This document shows positions 35,338 to 42,861 of a stretch of DNA of 64,000 nucleotides, piece after piece (the first letter of the stretch is position 1; every line of letters starts with the position of its first letter). The DNA lies in assembly GCA_965205535.1 (NCBI GenBank), contig CBDBHH010000005.1, positions 310,001 to 374,000 of the forward strand, written 5' to 3'. Source of the DNA: UBA8079 sp965205535 (GTDB lineage: Bacteria > Pseudomonadota > Alphaproteobacteria > UBA6615). The notes under the pieces were generated by a model, which was not told the origin of the DNA, searched no databases, and saw only the letters and a list, made by a program, of their open reading frames with translations. The translations under genes were made by a program, and so were the position numbers.

Positions 35338-37622
35338 GCCGCCGCCGCCAGCACATTCAGCGCGGAACCCGCCCGAAACCATTCGAGTTGGGTGTCTGTG
35401 TAGGAATGCATCAGCTTGATCGTTTCCGCCGTCCCGTCGGCGTGATGGACCCGACATTCGACCGGTGCGCCGGGGGCCAGCCCTGAGAGCCCGACAAGAC
35501 TGATCCGGTCATTCTCGCGAATGCGGTCATAGTCATCGGCACTCTCAAATGTCAGCGCAAGCACGCCTTGTTTTTTAAGGTTGGTTTCGTGGATCCGCGC
35601 GAAGGAACGCGCAACGACTGCCGCGCATCCAAGCAACCGCGGAGACAGGGCCGCGTGCTCGCGGCTGCTACCCTCGCCATAGTTCGCATCGCCCACGACG
35701 ATCCAGGGAAGCGCAGCAGCCCGGTAGTTTCGGGCCGTTGCAGAGAACGGCTGACCGGTCTCACCGGACAGAATGTCGAGGCCGGCACCCCGTTCCTCGG
35801 TGAACGCGTTGATGGCGCCCATGAACATATTGTCGCTGAAGCGATCCAGATGGCCGCGCAGGCGCAGCCATGGCCCGGCCGGGGAAATCTGGTCAGTCGT
35901 GGTCTTCCCCTTCGCCTTCAGCAGCACCGGCGCATCGATCACATCGCCACCGTCCCATGCCGGCCATGGCTCCAACGCCTGCAGGCGCTCACTGTCAGGC
36001 GCGATCGCAATGGCGACATCCGCGGCCGCGGGCGGCGGCACGTAGAACGAACGGCCGGCATCGAACCCCGCAGACGGCACATCGTCTGCCGGTGCGGGCG
36101 GCACCAACCGGTACGCCGTCCCATCGCTCCCGCCGATCTCGTCGGTCAACGGGTTGAAGGACAGGCGTCCTGCGATGGCAAAGGCGGTCGCGATCTCCGG
36201 GCTGGTGATGAAATTCATAGTCGTCGCCTGCCCGTCATTGCGTTGGGGGAAATTACGATTGAACGAGGTGATGATGGTGTTCGGTGCCGCCGTCTCCTCG
36301 CGTGCACGCCGCCACTGGCCGATGCACGGCCCACAGGCATTGGCCAGGACCGTGGCCCCGATATGCTCGAGCGCCCCCATCTGGCCGTCCCGTTTAATGG
36401 TCGCGCGAATCTGCTCGGACCCCGGAGTCACCATAAACGACGGCAGCGCCGCCAGACCGTTCACAGCCGCCTGCTCGGCCACATCCGCCGCTCGACTCAT
36501 ATCCTCGCAGGACGAGTTGGTGCAGCTGCCGATCAGAACCGAACTGATCGTGTCGCAGAAACCGTTCTCCGGATTCGCGACCTCGGCCGCAAGCTGCGAG
36601 ATCGGGCGCGCCCGATCCGGCGAGTGTGGCCCAACCACATGGGGCTCGAGCGCGGAGAGGTCGAGTTCCAGCACCTGGTCATAATGCGAATGCGGATCCG
36701 CCTCGACCTCAGGATCGGGCGTCAGCAGGTGACGGTGCGCCTCGATCACGGGCACCAGCTCCCCGCGCCGGGTCGCCTCGAGATAGCGCGCCATTTTTTC
36801 ATCGTAGGGGAAGATCGACGTGGTGGCGCCGACCTCAGCACCCATATTCGTGATGGTCGCCTTCCCCGTCGCGCTGATCGTGCGCGCGCCCGGTCCGATA
36901 TACTCGATGATCGCGTTGGTTCCGCCCGATACCGACAATTGTCCGGCAACCCAGAGGATGACGTCCTTGGGTGCCGCCCAACCAAACAGTTCACCCGTCA
37001 AATAGACGGCAATGCGCCGCGGATAGAGCAGTTCCCAAGGCATTCCGGCGATCACCTCATTGGCATCGGCCCCTCCCACACCCGTGGCGCAAGCACCGAG
37101 ACCACCGCCATTGGGCGTGTGGGAATCCGTGCCGATGATCATGGTGCCCGGATAGGCGTAGTTTTCGAGAACCACCTGGTGAATGATCCCTGCCCCCGGT
37201 GTCCAGAAGCCGGCGCCATACCGGGCCGCCACAGATTTGAGGAAGGCATAGACCTCTTCATTCTCGTCGAGGGATTCTTTCAGGTCGGCCTCACCGTTCA
37301 CCCGTGCCTCGATCAGGTGATCGCAGTGGATCGTCGTGGGAACTGCCACCCGGTCTCGACCGGTTTGCATGAACTGGAGCATGCCGCTCTGGCCCAGCAC
37401 GTCCTGAAACACAACACGATCAGGCCGAAGCTGCAGGAAGGATTCGCCCGGAACGAGTTCGGCGGTTTCCGGGTCGTCCAGATGACCGAGGACGATCTTC
37501 TCGGAAAGGGTCAGGGGGCTGGCCAGCCGGCGGCGCACGATTTCGAGATTGCGGGCCATACGCTGATAATTGGCTTCGGCGACCTCTGGGGTTGCCTCGA
37601 TGACGATGGATGTGTCGGACAT
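35334..37622 (-). CDS. aconitate hydratase family protein
   Basis: 762 residues, close to the mitochondrial-type aconitase length. IGTDSHTPNGGGLGA, ISSVLIGSCTNSS (first Fe-S Cys) and ANACGPCIGQW (the CxxC pair) supply the three cluster cysteines. The swivel domain has VGDANYGEGSSREHAAL with the catalytic Ser region. It interconverts citrate, cis-aconitate and isocitrate. As the only TCA enzyme in a tricarballylate cluster, it probably takes the cis-aconitate made by TcuA. It is transcribed away from the LysR gene. Confidence 0.9.
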   Translation of the reverse strand: MSDTSIVIEATPEVAEANYQRMARNLEIVRRRLASPLTLSEKIVLGHLDDPETAELVPGESFLQLRPDRVVFQDVLGQSGMLQFMQTGRDRVAVPTTIHCDHLIEARVNGEADLKESLDENEEVYAFLKSVAARYGAGFWTPGAGIIHQVVLENYAYPGTMIIGTDSHTPNGGGLGACATGVGGADANEVIAGMPWELLYPRRIAVYLTGELFGWAAPKDVILWVAGQLSVSGGTNAIIEYIGPGARTISATGKATITNMGAEVGATTSIFPYDEKMARYLEATRRGELVPVIEAHRHLLTPDPEVEADPHSHYDQVLELDLSALEPHVVGPHSPDRARPISQLAAEVANPENGFCDTISSVLIGSCTNSSCEDMSRAADVAEQAAVNGLAALPSFMVTPGSEQIRATIKRDGQMGALEHIGATVLANACGPCIGQWRRAREETAAPNTIITSFNRNFPQRNDGQATTMNFITSPEIATAFAIAGRLSFNPLTDEIGGSDGTAYRLVPPAPADDVPSAGFDAGRSFYVPPPAAADVAIAIAPDSERLQALEPWPAWDGGDVIDAPVLLKAKGKTTTDQISPAGPWLRLRGHLDRFSDNMFMGAINAFTEERGAGLDILSGETGQPFSATARNYRAAALPWIVVGDANYGEGSSREHAALSPRLLGCAAVVARSFARIHETNLKKQGVLALTFESADDYDRIRENDRISLVGLSGLAPGAPVECRVHHADGTAETIKLMHSYTDTQLEWFRAGSALNVLAAAA

Positions 37623-37721
37623 GTTGGGCTCCTTTGATCTGATGGAGCGAAAACTAAGGACACAGACACATATCGTCTAATACATGTTTACGACATAACC
37701 CATATATAATACATATGCTTT
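37623..37721. promoter_or_regulatory. AT-rich divergent control region aconitase / LysR
   Basis: The 99-base gap is strikingly AT-rich for this genome. CATAT-N7-ATATG (37701-37717) is an interrupted palindrome of LysR-box type, and TATAAT (37705-37710) lies inside it, which would place the lysR transcript start only a few bases from ATG 37722. It is a plausible autoregulatory operator and shared promoter. Confidence 0.55.
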
Positions 37722-38630
37722 ATGGAACTACGCCACCTACGTTATTTCGTTGCTGTCGCAGAGGAAGAACACATCACCCGCGCGGCCGAACGCCTTGGCA
37801 TCCAGCAGCCGCCGCTCAGTCAGCAGATCCGTGCACTCGAGGATGAGCTGGACATTCAGCTTTTGCGCCGCAAGCCGCGCGGCGTCGAACTGACAGATGC
37901 CGGCCGCACCCTGTTTCGCGACGCACGCGAAATCCTGGACCTGACCGAAACCGCCGTCGCCCGCGCCCAACGGACCGCCCGCGGCGAACAGGGCTCGATC
38001 GTCGTTGGTTTCACCAGTTCCATCCTGTTTCACCCGACGGTACCCGAAGTCGTCCGCGCTTTTCGGGCCGAACATCCCCATGTCTCGTTGTCTCTCGAAC
38101 AGGGCGGCACGAACGACCTGGTCGATGCCGTGCGCGCCGAGCGCATGGATGCTGCATTCATCCGTTCACCCGTGGCGGACGCGACCGGACTGGCCATTCA
38201 CGCCTTGTTCAGCGAAGCGATGATCGTGGCGCTGCCGAGCGAGCATCCACTCGCGACGCCGGCGGACAGCGCAAAGGATTCCGGTTTGTCCCTGAAGCGG
38301 CTCAGCAAGGAGCCTTTCGTTCTCTATCGGCGCACGACCGGGCCCGGCCTCTACGACGCCATCATGTCGGCCTGTTACCGCGCCGGGTTCAGTCCGCAGA
38401 TCGTGCAAGAGGCACCACGGATCGTCTCGACACTGAACCTCGTGGCCGCCGGCCTCGGCGTCACCCTGGTGCCCGCGTCCCTGAACCAACTGCAGATGCC
38501 CGGGATCACCTATCGGCCGCTCAGCAAAAACTCCCGCCTCGATGCCCCGATCAACCTGACCTGCCGCACAGTCGATCATTCCGAGGCCGCAAAGCGCTTC
38601 GTCGCGCTGGTGCGGCGCTCTGCGAAGTAG
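37722..38630 (+). CDS. LysR-family transcriptional regulator
   Basis: 302 residues. The N-terminal helix-turn-helix MELRHLRYFVAVAEEEHITRAAERLGIQQPPLSQQIRALEDEL is textbook LysR, followed by the two-lobed periplasmic-binding-like effector domain (GSIVVGFTSS, LAAGLGVTLVPASL). It is divergent from the aconitase gene and most likely regulates it, responding perhaps to a tricarboxylate. A weak hairpin GCCGCT/AGCGGC follows the stop without a T-run. Confidence 0.9.
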   Translation: MELRHLRYFVAVAEEEHITRAAERLGIQQPPLSQQIRALEDELDIQLLRRKPRGVELTDAGRTLFRDAREILDLTETAVARAQRTARGEQGSIVVGFTSSILFHPTVPEVVRAFRAEHPHVSLSLEQGGTNDLVDAVRAERMDAAFIRSPVADATGLAIHALFSEAMIVALPSEHPLATPADSAKDSGLSLKRLSKEPFVLYRRTTGPGLYDAIMSACYRAGFSPQIVQEAPRIVSTLNLVAAGLGVTLVPASLNQLQMPGITYRPLSKNSRLDAPINLTCRTVDHSEAAKRFVALVRRSAK

Positions 38631-38684
38631 GCGCATGGCCAAAGCCGCTCAGGACAAGCGGCGGAACAAATGAGGATGAAAAGT

Positions 38685-38760
38685 TGGTATCCCGTAGGGG
38701 AGTCGAACCCCTGTTTCCGGCGTGAGAGGCCAGCGTCCTAGGCCACTAGACGAACGGGAC
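38685..38760 (-). tRNA. tRNA-Glu (anticodon CTC)
   Basis: 76 bases with encoded CCA. Acceptor stem GTCCCGT/ACGGGAT, anticodon stem CTGGC/GCCGG, loop CTCTCAC with anticodon CTC, T-arm GGGG-TTCGACT-CCCC, discriminator A. The 3' 47 bases, CCA included, plus 7 bases downstream recur at 24658-24711, so the gene served as an integration target. Confidence 0.95.
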
Positions 38761-38848
38761 ATCGTGGCGCTTCAAAACAGGATGGACGAAATAGCCGAAC
38801 CGGCCCGTCATTTCAAGCCGCTGTTCGCAACCGCGGCCTCGTGAGGCT

Positions 38849-39913
38849 TCAGGCCGCCGCGCCGATATGGCCGCGCACCGCGCCGATGAAGCCGTCCACA
38901 TCGGCCTCCGTCACGCTCCACGGCACCACGAGGCGGATCGTGCCGTCGCCGCCCACCCGGTAAAACCCGAAGCCGTCGGCCTCGAGCTTGTCCAGGACCG
39001 GCAGCGGCAGCCTGGCAAAGACGATGTTGGCCTCAGGCGCGCGCACCAGGTCTGCGCCGTCGATAGCCGTCAGCCCATCGGCCAGCCGCGCAGCACCCGC
39101 ATTGGCCGCCCGCGCGGCCCCCAGCCAGGCATCATCTTGCAGATAACCTTCGAGCTGGGCCGAGACGAACCGCATATTCGAGACCAGATGCCCGCCGCGC
39201 TTGCGCCGCTCGCCAAAGGCCGCCGCGAAATCTTCGCGAAAAAAGATCACCGCCTCGGCTGCCATCGCGCCGCCCTTGGTGGCGCCGAACGACAGCACGT
39301 CGACCCCGCGCCGCCAGGTGGCGTCTGCCGCGCTCACATCCAGCGCGGCCAGCGCGTTGGCAAAACGCGCGCCGTCCATGTGCAGGGCAAGCCGGTGCTG
39401 CTTGGCGATTTCCGCGATGGCGTCCACATGATCGGCCGCATAGACCGTGCCGGCCTCGCTCTCTTGCGTGATGGTGATCGCCGCGGGGGGCATGTTGTGC
39501 ACCCCGTGGGGCCGCGCGGTTTCGATCGCCGCCTGAAGCAACGCCGGATCGATCCGGCCGTCCGCGCCATCAACCAAGGTCAGCTTGGCGCCGCCGGTAT
39601 AGAATTCCGGCGCGCCGCACTCATCCGTGTTGGCGTGGCTCGCCGGGTGGCAGAAGACCGTGCCGAAGGGCGGGCATAGCGCAGACAGCGCCAGCGCGTT
39701 CGCCGCCGTGCCCGTGGCCACCGGAAAGGCCCAGAGATCGCACTCGAAGATGTCGCGCAGCCGCGCGGAGACCCGTTCGGTCCAAGGGTCGTTGCCGTAA
39801 GGCATGGCGCCGACCGACGCGGCCTCGGTCACCGCCGCGATCACTTGCGGCAGCGCGCCGGCCACATTGTCGCTGGCGAAGTTGGCCGGGGTGTTGGTCC
39901 CGTTCGCACTCAT
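38849..39913 (-). CDS. low-specificity L-threonine aldolase family protein
   Basis: About 354 residues, PLP fold type I. The start ANFASDNVAGALPQVI and YGNDPWT match the family; the PLP Lys is in SFGATKGGAMAAEAVIFF, and HMDGARFANALAAL is the Asp/Arg cofactor-binding segment. It cleaves L-threonine or allo-threonine to glycine and acetaldehyde. ATG 39913 overlaps the stop of the upstream small membrane-protein gene (ATGA), so the two are coupled. Confidence 0.88.
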   Translation of the reverse strand: MSANGTNTPANFASDNVAGALPQVIAAVTEAASVGAMPYGNDPWTERVSARLRDIFECDLWAFPVATGTAANALALSALCPPFGTVFCHPASHANTDECGAPEFYTGGAKLTLVDGADGRIDPALLQAAIETARPHGVHNMPPAAITITQESEAGTVYAADHVDAIAEIAKQHRLALHMDGARFANALAALDVSAADATWRRGVDVLSFGATKGGAMAAEAVIFFREDFAAAFGERRKRGGHLVSNMRFVSAQLEGYLQDDAWLGAARAANAGAARLADGLTAIDGADLVRAPEANIVFARLPLPVLDKLEADGFGFYRVGGDGTIRLVVPWSVTEADVDGFIGAVRGHIGAAA

Positions 39914-40224
39914 GGCCGGATTTCGGCCTGGATCTGCCCGCTCGACAGCTGGATCACGAACACCCGGCGGCATTCGGGCAGGTTCGCGGGCCCGCCGGTG
40001 ATGACCGTCAGGCGGCCGGCATTGGTGCTTGCCTGCTCGATCACGCAGGCTGTCGACGGCAGGCCGAGCGACAGACGATCGGGTATCGCCGCGCCGGTCT
40101 CTCCCGCGGAATCAGGCCCGGCATCGCCGTCATCATCGAAGGCGGTCCAGATGATGGCGCCAAAAACGGCCAGGATGAGGACACCCAGGACGATGACGAT
40201 CGTGCGTAAAACATGTATGGCCAA
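39910..40224 (-). CDS. small membrane-anchored protein, unknown function
   Basis: 104 residues: one N-terminal membrane helix (HVLRTIVIVLGVLILAVFGAIIWTAF), an acidic linker, then a short beta-rich domain with two Cys (TACVIEQ, PECRR), probably exported. The start is TTG 40224, supported by GGAGGG 5 bases upstream. It is divergent from rluD and coupled to the aldolase gene. Not recognised. Confidence 0.65.
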   Translation of the reverse strand: MAIHVLRTIVIVLGVLILAVFGAIIWTAFDDDGDAGPDSAGETGAAIPDRLSLGLPSTACVIEQASTNAGRLTVITGGPANLPECRRVFVIQLSSGQIQAEIRP

Positions 40225-40259
40225 TGGACCCTCCGAACTTCGAAGCGCAGTCTAGGGCC

Positions 40260-41336
40260 GTGACGCAAAAAGACAACGATACGCAAGGCGACAACCCGGT
40301 GGACGATCCCCTCTTGGACGAGGACCTTATGGACGACGTCTTGCCGCAGGACACCACACTGCAGGTGACCGTCGCAGCCGAGCAGGCGGGCGCGCGGCTC
40401 GACCGTGTGCTGGCCGCCGCGCTGGACGACCTGTCGCGGTCGCGGCTGAAGGCCCTGATCGAAGACGGTCAGGTGCGCCAGCTTGAAAAGTCGGAGCGCG
40501 GGGAGATCGTTCGCTCTCCCTCGGCCAAGGTGAATGCCGGAGACGCGTTCGAGGTCACGATCCCCGCGCCGGTCGATGCGATCCCGGTCGGCCAGGACAT
40601 CCCCCTCAAAATTCTCTACGAGGACGACGACCTGGTCGTGCTGGACAAGCCCGCCGGCATGGTCGTCCATCCCGCCCCCGGCAATCCCGACGGCACCCTG
40701 GTCAACGCGCTGATCGCCCATTGCGGCGAAAGCCTCGCGGGGATCGGCGGCGTGCGCCGCCCCGGCATCGTGCACCGGCTGGACAAGGACACCAGCGGCG
40801 TGATGGTTGCCGCGAAGACCGCCACGGCGCATGCCGATCTCGTCGAGCAATTCTCCGCGCGCAGCGTGGACCGGGCCTATCATGCGATCGTCTGGGGCCT
40901 GATGACGCCGGCGGCGGGGGAGATCGAGGGCGCCATCGGCCGTCATCCCAAGAACCGCAAGAAGATGGCCGTGCGCGAGACCGGCGGGAAGCACGCGCTC
41001 ACCCGCTACAAGACCCTCGCGGTCTATGGCGGGGGCCTGGCATCACTGGTCGAGTGCCGTCTGGCCACCGGCCGCACCCACCAGATCAGGGTGCATCTGA
41101 GCCATCGCGGCAACCCGCTCGTCGGCGACCCCCAATACGGCCGCGCGACGGGTCGCCGCGATGCGGTTTCCGCCCTCGACGCGGACATAAAACGCCAGAT
41201 CGGTGCGTTTTCGCGCCAGGCGCTCCACGCGAGGGTGTTGGGATTCGTCCATCCGAAAACGGGTCAACATGTTGATTTTAATACAGAATTACCCGACGAC
41301 ATGGCCCATCTTAAGAGAATATTAGAATCTCTCTAA
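40260..41336 (+). CDS. rluD: 23S rRNA pseudouridine synthase, RluD/RluA family
   Basis: About 358 residues. An N-terminal S4 RNA-binding domain (ARLDRVLAAALDDLSRSRLKALIEDGQV) is followed by the catalytic domain with GIVHRLDKDTSGVMV, whose Asp is the nucleophile, and ATGRTHQIRVHLSH. It modifies uridines of 23S rRNA (helix 69 in E. coli RluD). Start uncertain: GTG 40260 is given, but ATG 40329 has the best ribosome-binding site (GAGGA, 4 bases upstream) and would begin MDDVLPQDTTL, and ATG 40224 is also in frame. Confidence 0.88.
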   Translation: MTQKDNDTQGDNPVDDPLLDEDLMDDVLPQDTTLQVTVAAEQAGARLDRVLAAALDDLSRSRLKALIEDGQVRQLEKSERGEIVRSPSAKVNAGDAFEVTIPAPVDAIPVGQDIPLKILYEDDDLVVLDKPAGMVVHPAPGNPDGTLVNALIAHCGESLAGIGGVRRPGIVHRLDKDTSGVMVAAKTATAHADLVEQFSARSVDRAYHAIVWGLMTPAAGEIEGAIGRHPKNRKKMAVRETGGKHALTRYKTLAVYGGGLASLVECRLATGRTHQIRVHLSHRGNPLVGDPQYGRATGRRDAVSALDADIKRQIGAFSRQALHARVLGFVHPKTGQHVDFNTELPDDMAHLKRILESL

Positions 41337-41340
41337 GATA

Positions 41341-41367
41341 TTGTAGTCCGGCACGAAATCACCATAT
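41341..41367 (+). promoter_or_regulatory. possible sigma32-type promoter upstream of rpoH
   Basis: TTGTAG at 41341-41346, a 13-base spacer and CACCATAT at 41360-41367. The second box matches 7 of 8 positions of the CCCCATNT heat-shock -10 element; the first box is a weak CTTGAAA match. About 65 bases upstream of the rpoH start. Suggestive of autoregulation only. Confidence 0.3.
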
Positions 41368-41432
41368 TCCTGTGACAGGCTGACGCCTCGTTCAGCACAT
41401 TCCATTCGTGATCGCGGATGGTGGGAGAATTA

Positions 41433-42326
41433 ATGATGGCATCACCGGCGCTTCCCTCGCTTACCCCCGACGGCAATCTGTCGCGCTACCTGCAGGAAAT
41501 TCGCAAATTTCCCATGCTGGAGCCCGAGCAGGAGTTCATGGCTGCCAAACGTTGGGTCGAGCATGAAGACGTGGACGCCGCCCACATGATGGTGACGAGC
41601 CATCTTCGCCTGGTCGCCAAGATCGCGATGGGCTATCGCGGCTACGGCCTCCCGGTCGCCGAACTGATCTCCGAAGGTAATGTCGGGCTCATGCAGGCGG
41701 TCAAGAAATTCGACCCCGACCGGGGGTTCCGCCTGTCCACCTACGCGATGTGGTGGATTCGCGCCGCGATCCAGGAATACATCCTGCACTCCTGGAGCCT
41801 GGTCAAAATGGGCACCACGGCGGCACAGAAGAAGCTCTTCTTCAATCTCCGCCGCATGAAGGGGCAGTTGAAAGCCTTCGACGAGGGCGATCTGCCGCCG
41901 GAGCAGGTAGCACACATCGCCAAGGAACTGAGTGTCGCGGAGAAGGACGTGGTGATGATGAACCGCCGCCTCGCCGGCCCTGACGGCTCCCTCAATGCGC
42001 CGCTTCGAAAGGACGGAGATGGCGACGGCGAGTGGATGGACTGGCTGGTCGATGAATCCGAATCCCAGGAAATCGAGCTCGTCGAGCAGGATGAGCTGGA
42101 GAAACGCCGCGGCCTACTGAATCAGGCAATGGAAGGTCTGAACGAACGTGAGCGGCACATTCTCAACGAACGCCGCCTGCGCGAAGACCCGGTCACACTT
42201 GAGGACCTGTCACAGCAATACGACATCAGCCGGGAACGGGTGCGACAGATCGAGGTTCGCGCGTTCGAGAAGTTGCAGAAGGCGATGAAGAACCTGGCCA
42301 TCGAACAACAGGTCGCAGCGCCCTAA
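41433..42326 (+). CDS. rpoH: RNA polymerase sigma-32 factor (heat shock)
   Basis: 297 residues. Region 2 (SHLRLVAKIAMGYRGYGLPVAELISEGNVGLMQAVKKFDP and STYAMWWIRAAIQEYIL) is followed by the RpoH box (QKKLFFNLRRMK), which distinguishes sigma32 from other sigma70 proteins. Region 4 ends with LSQQYDISRERVRQIEVRAFEKLQKAM. It directs transcription of chaperone and protease genes. GGGAGA lies upstream of ATG 41433 (ATGATG doublet). Confidence 0.95.
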   Translation: MMASPALPSLTPDGNLSRYLQEIRKFPMLEPEQEFMAAKRWVEHEDVDAAHMMVTSHLRLVAKIAMGYRGYGLPVAELISEGNVGLMQAVKKFDPDRGFRLSTYAMWWIRAAIQEYILHSWSLVKMGTTAAQKKLFFNLRRMKGQLKAFDEGDLPPEQVAHIAKELSVAEKDVVMMNRRLAGPDGSLNAPLRKDGDGDGEWMDWLVDESESQEIELVEQDELEKRRGLLNQAMEGLNERERHILNERRLREDPVTLEDLSQQYDISRERVRQIEVRAFEKLQKAMKNLAIEQQVAAP

Positions 42327-42350
42327 CGGCCTCGACCGAACCCGCCGCGG

Positions 42351-42857
42351 TCAGCTTTCGGCCGGCGCTGCGATGTCCTCACCCCATTCTTCAACAAGGC
42401 GTTGCTGTTCGCGACGCATCAGCTTGATCTTGGTCTCGTTCGTGACCTCGATGTAAACGGTCGCGATCTTGGGCATGCCCAGAACCAGCACCCAGCCAAT
42501 TCCCGCCGTCCCGAACATCACGGCAATCACGAACACGTCAGACAACATTGTCATCGCGCGGTCCATCGTCGCCCCCGCGACCAGCAGTTCGACAATGAAG
42601 GGCGCCACACCGGCGACGTTTGCGGCAGCGACGGCAAGTGTTGCGTTCCGGTCGGGTTCACGGTCCACGACATAGGCGACCATCGCCGGGGTGCAGCCGA
42701 CGGCCAGCAGCAGCAACGCGGGCGCGGCGAAGAGCATCAGGCATACAAAGATCGCGCCCATGAGCAAGAAAACATACGCACCGCCGCCCTTCTTCGCAGG
42801 TGTCGCCTGATCCGAACTTGCGGAAGCTGCTTTCGCTTTGTTTTTCGACGCGGCCAT
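42351..42857 (-). CDS. membrane protein of unknown function paired with a pseudokinase
   Basis: About 168 residues. A Lys/Ala/Ser-rich N-terminus (about 25 residues) precedes two adjacent hydrophobic segments (FLLMGAIFVCLMLFAAPALLLLAVG) and two more (FIVELLVAGA region; VFVIAVMFGTAGIGWVLVLGM), with a cytoplasmic-looking charged tail. It begins 4 bases after the kinase-like gene stop, so the two are cotranscribed and may form a membrane complex. Not recognised. Confidence 0.7.
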   Translation of the reverse strand: MAASKNKAKAASASSDQATPAKKGGGAYVFLLMGAIFVCLMLFAAPALLLLAVGCTPAMVAYVVDREPDRNATLAVAAANVAGVAPFIVELLVAGATMDRAMTMLSDVFVIAVMFGTAGIGWVLVLGMPKIATVYIEVTNETKIKLMRREQQRLVEEWGEDIAAPAES

Positions 42858-42861
42858 ATCG

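Noticed and set aside
35568..37637. 689-codon open frame on the + strand opposite aconitase
   Set aside because: It is antisense to a clearly conserved gene; the protein is Arg/His/Gly-rich with no family features, as expected from GC-rich codon bias.
38641..38665. Strong terminator after lysR
   Set aside because: A 6-bp GCCGCT/AGCGGC stem exists but no T-run follows, so it is not called a terminator.
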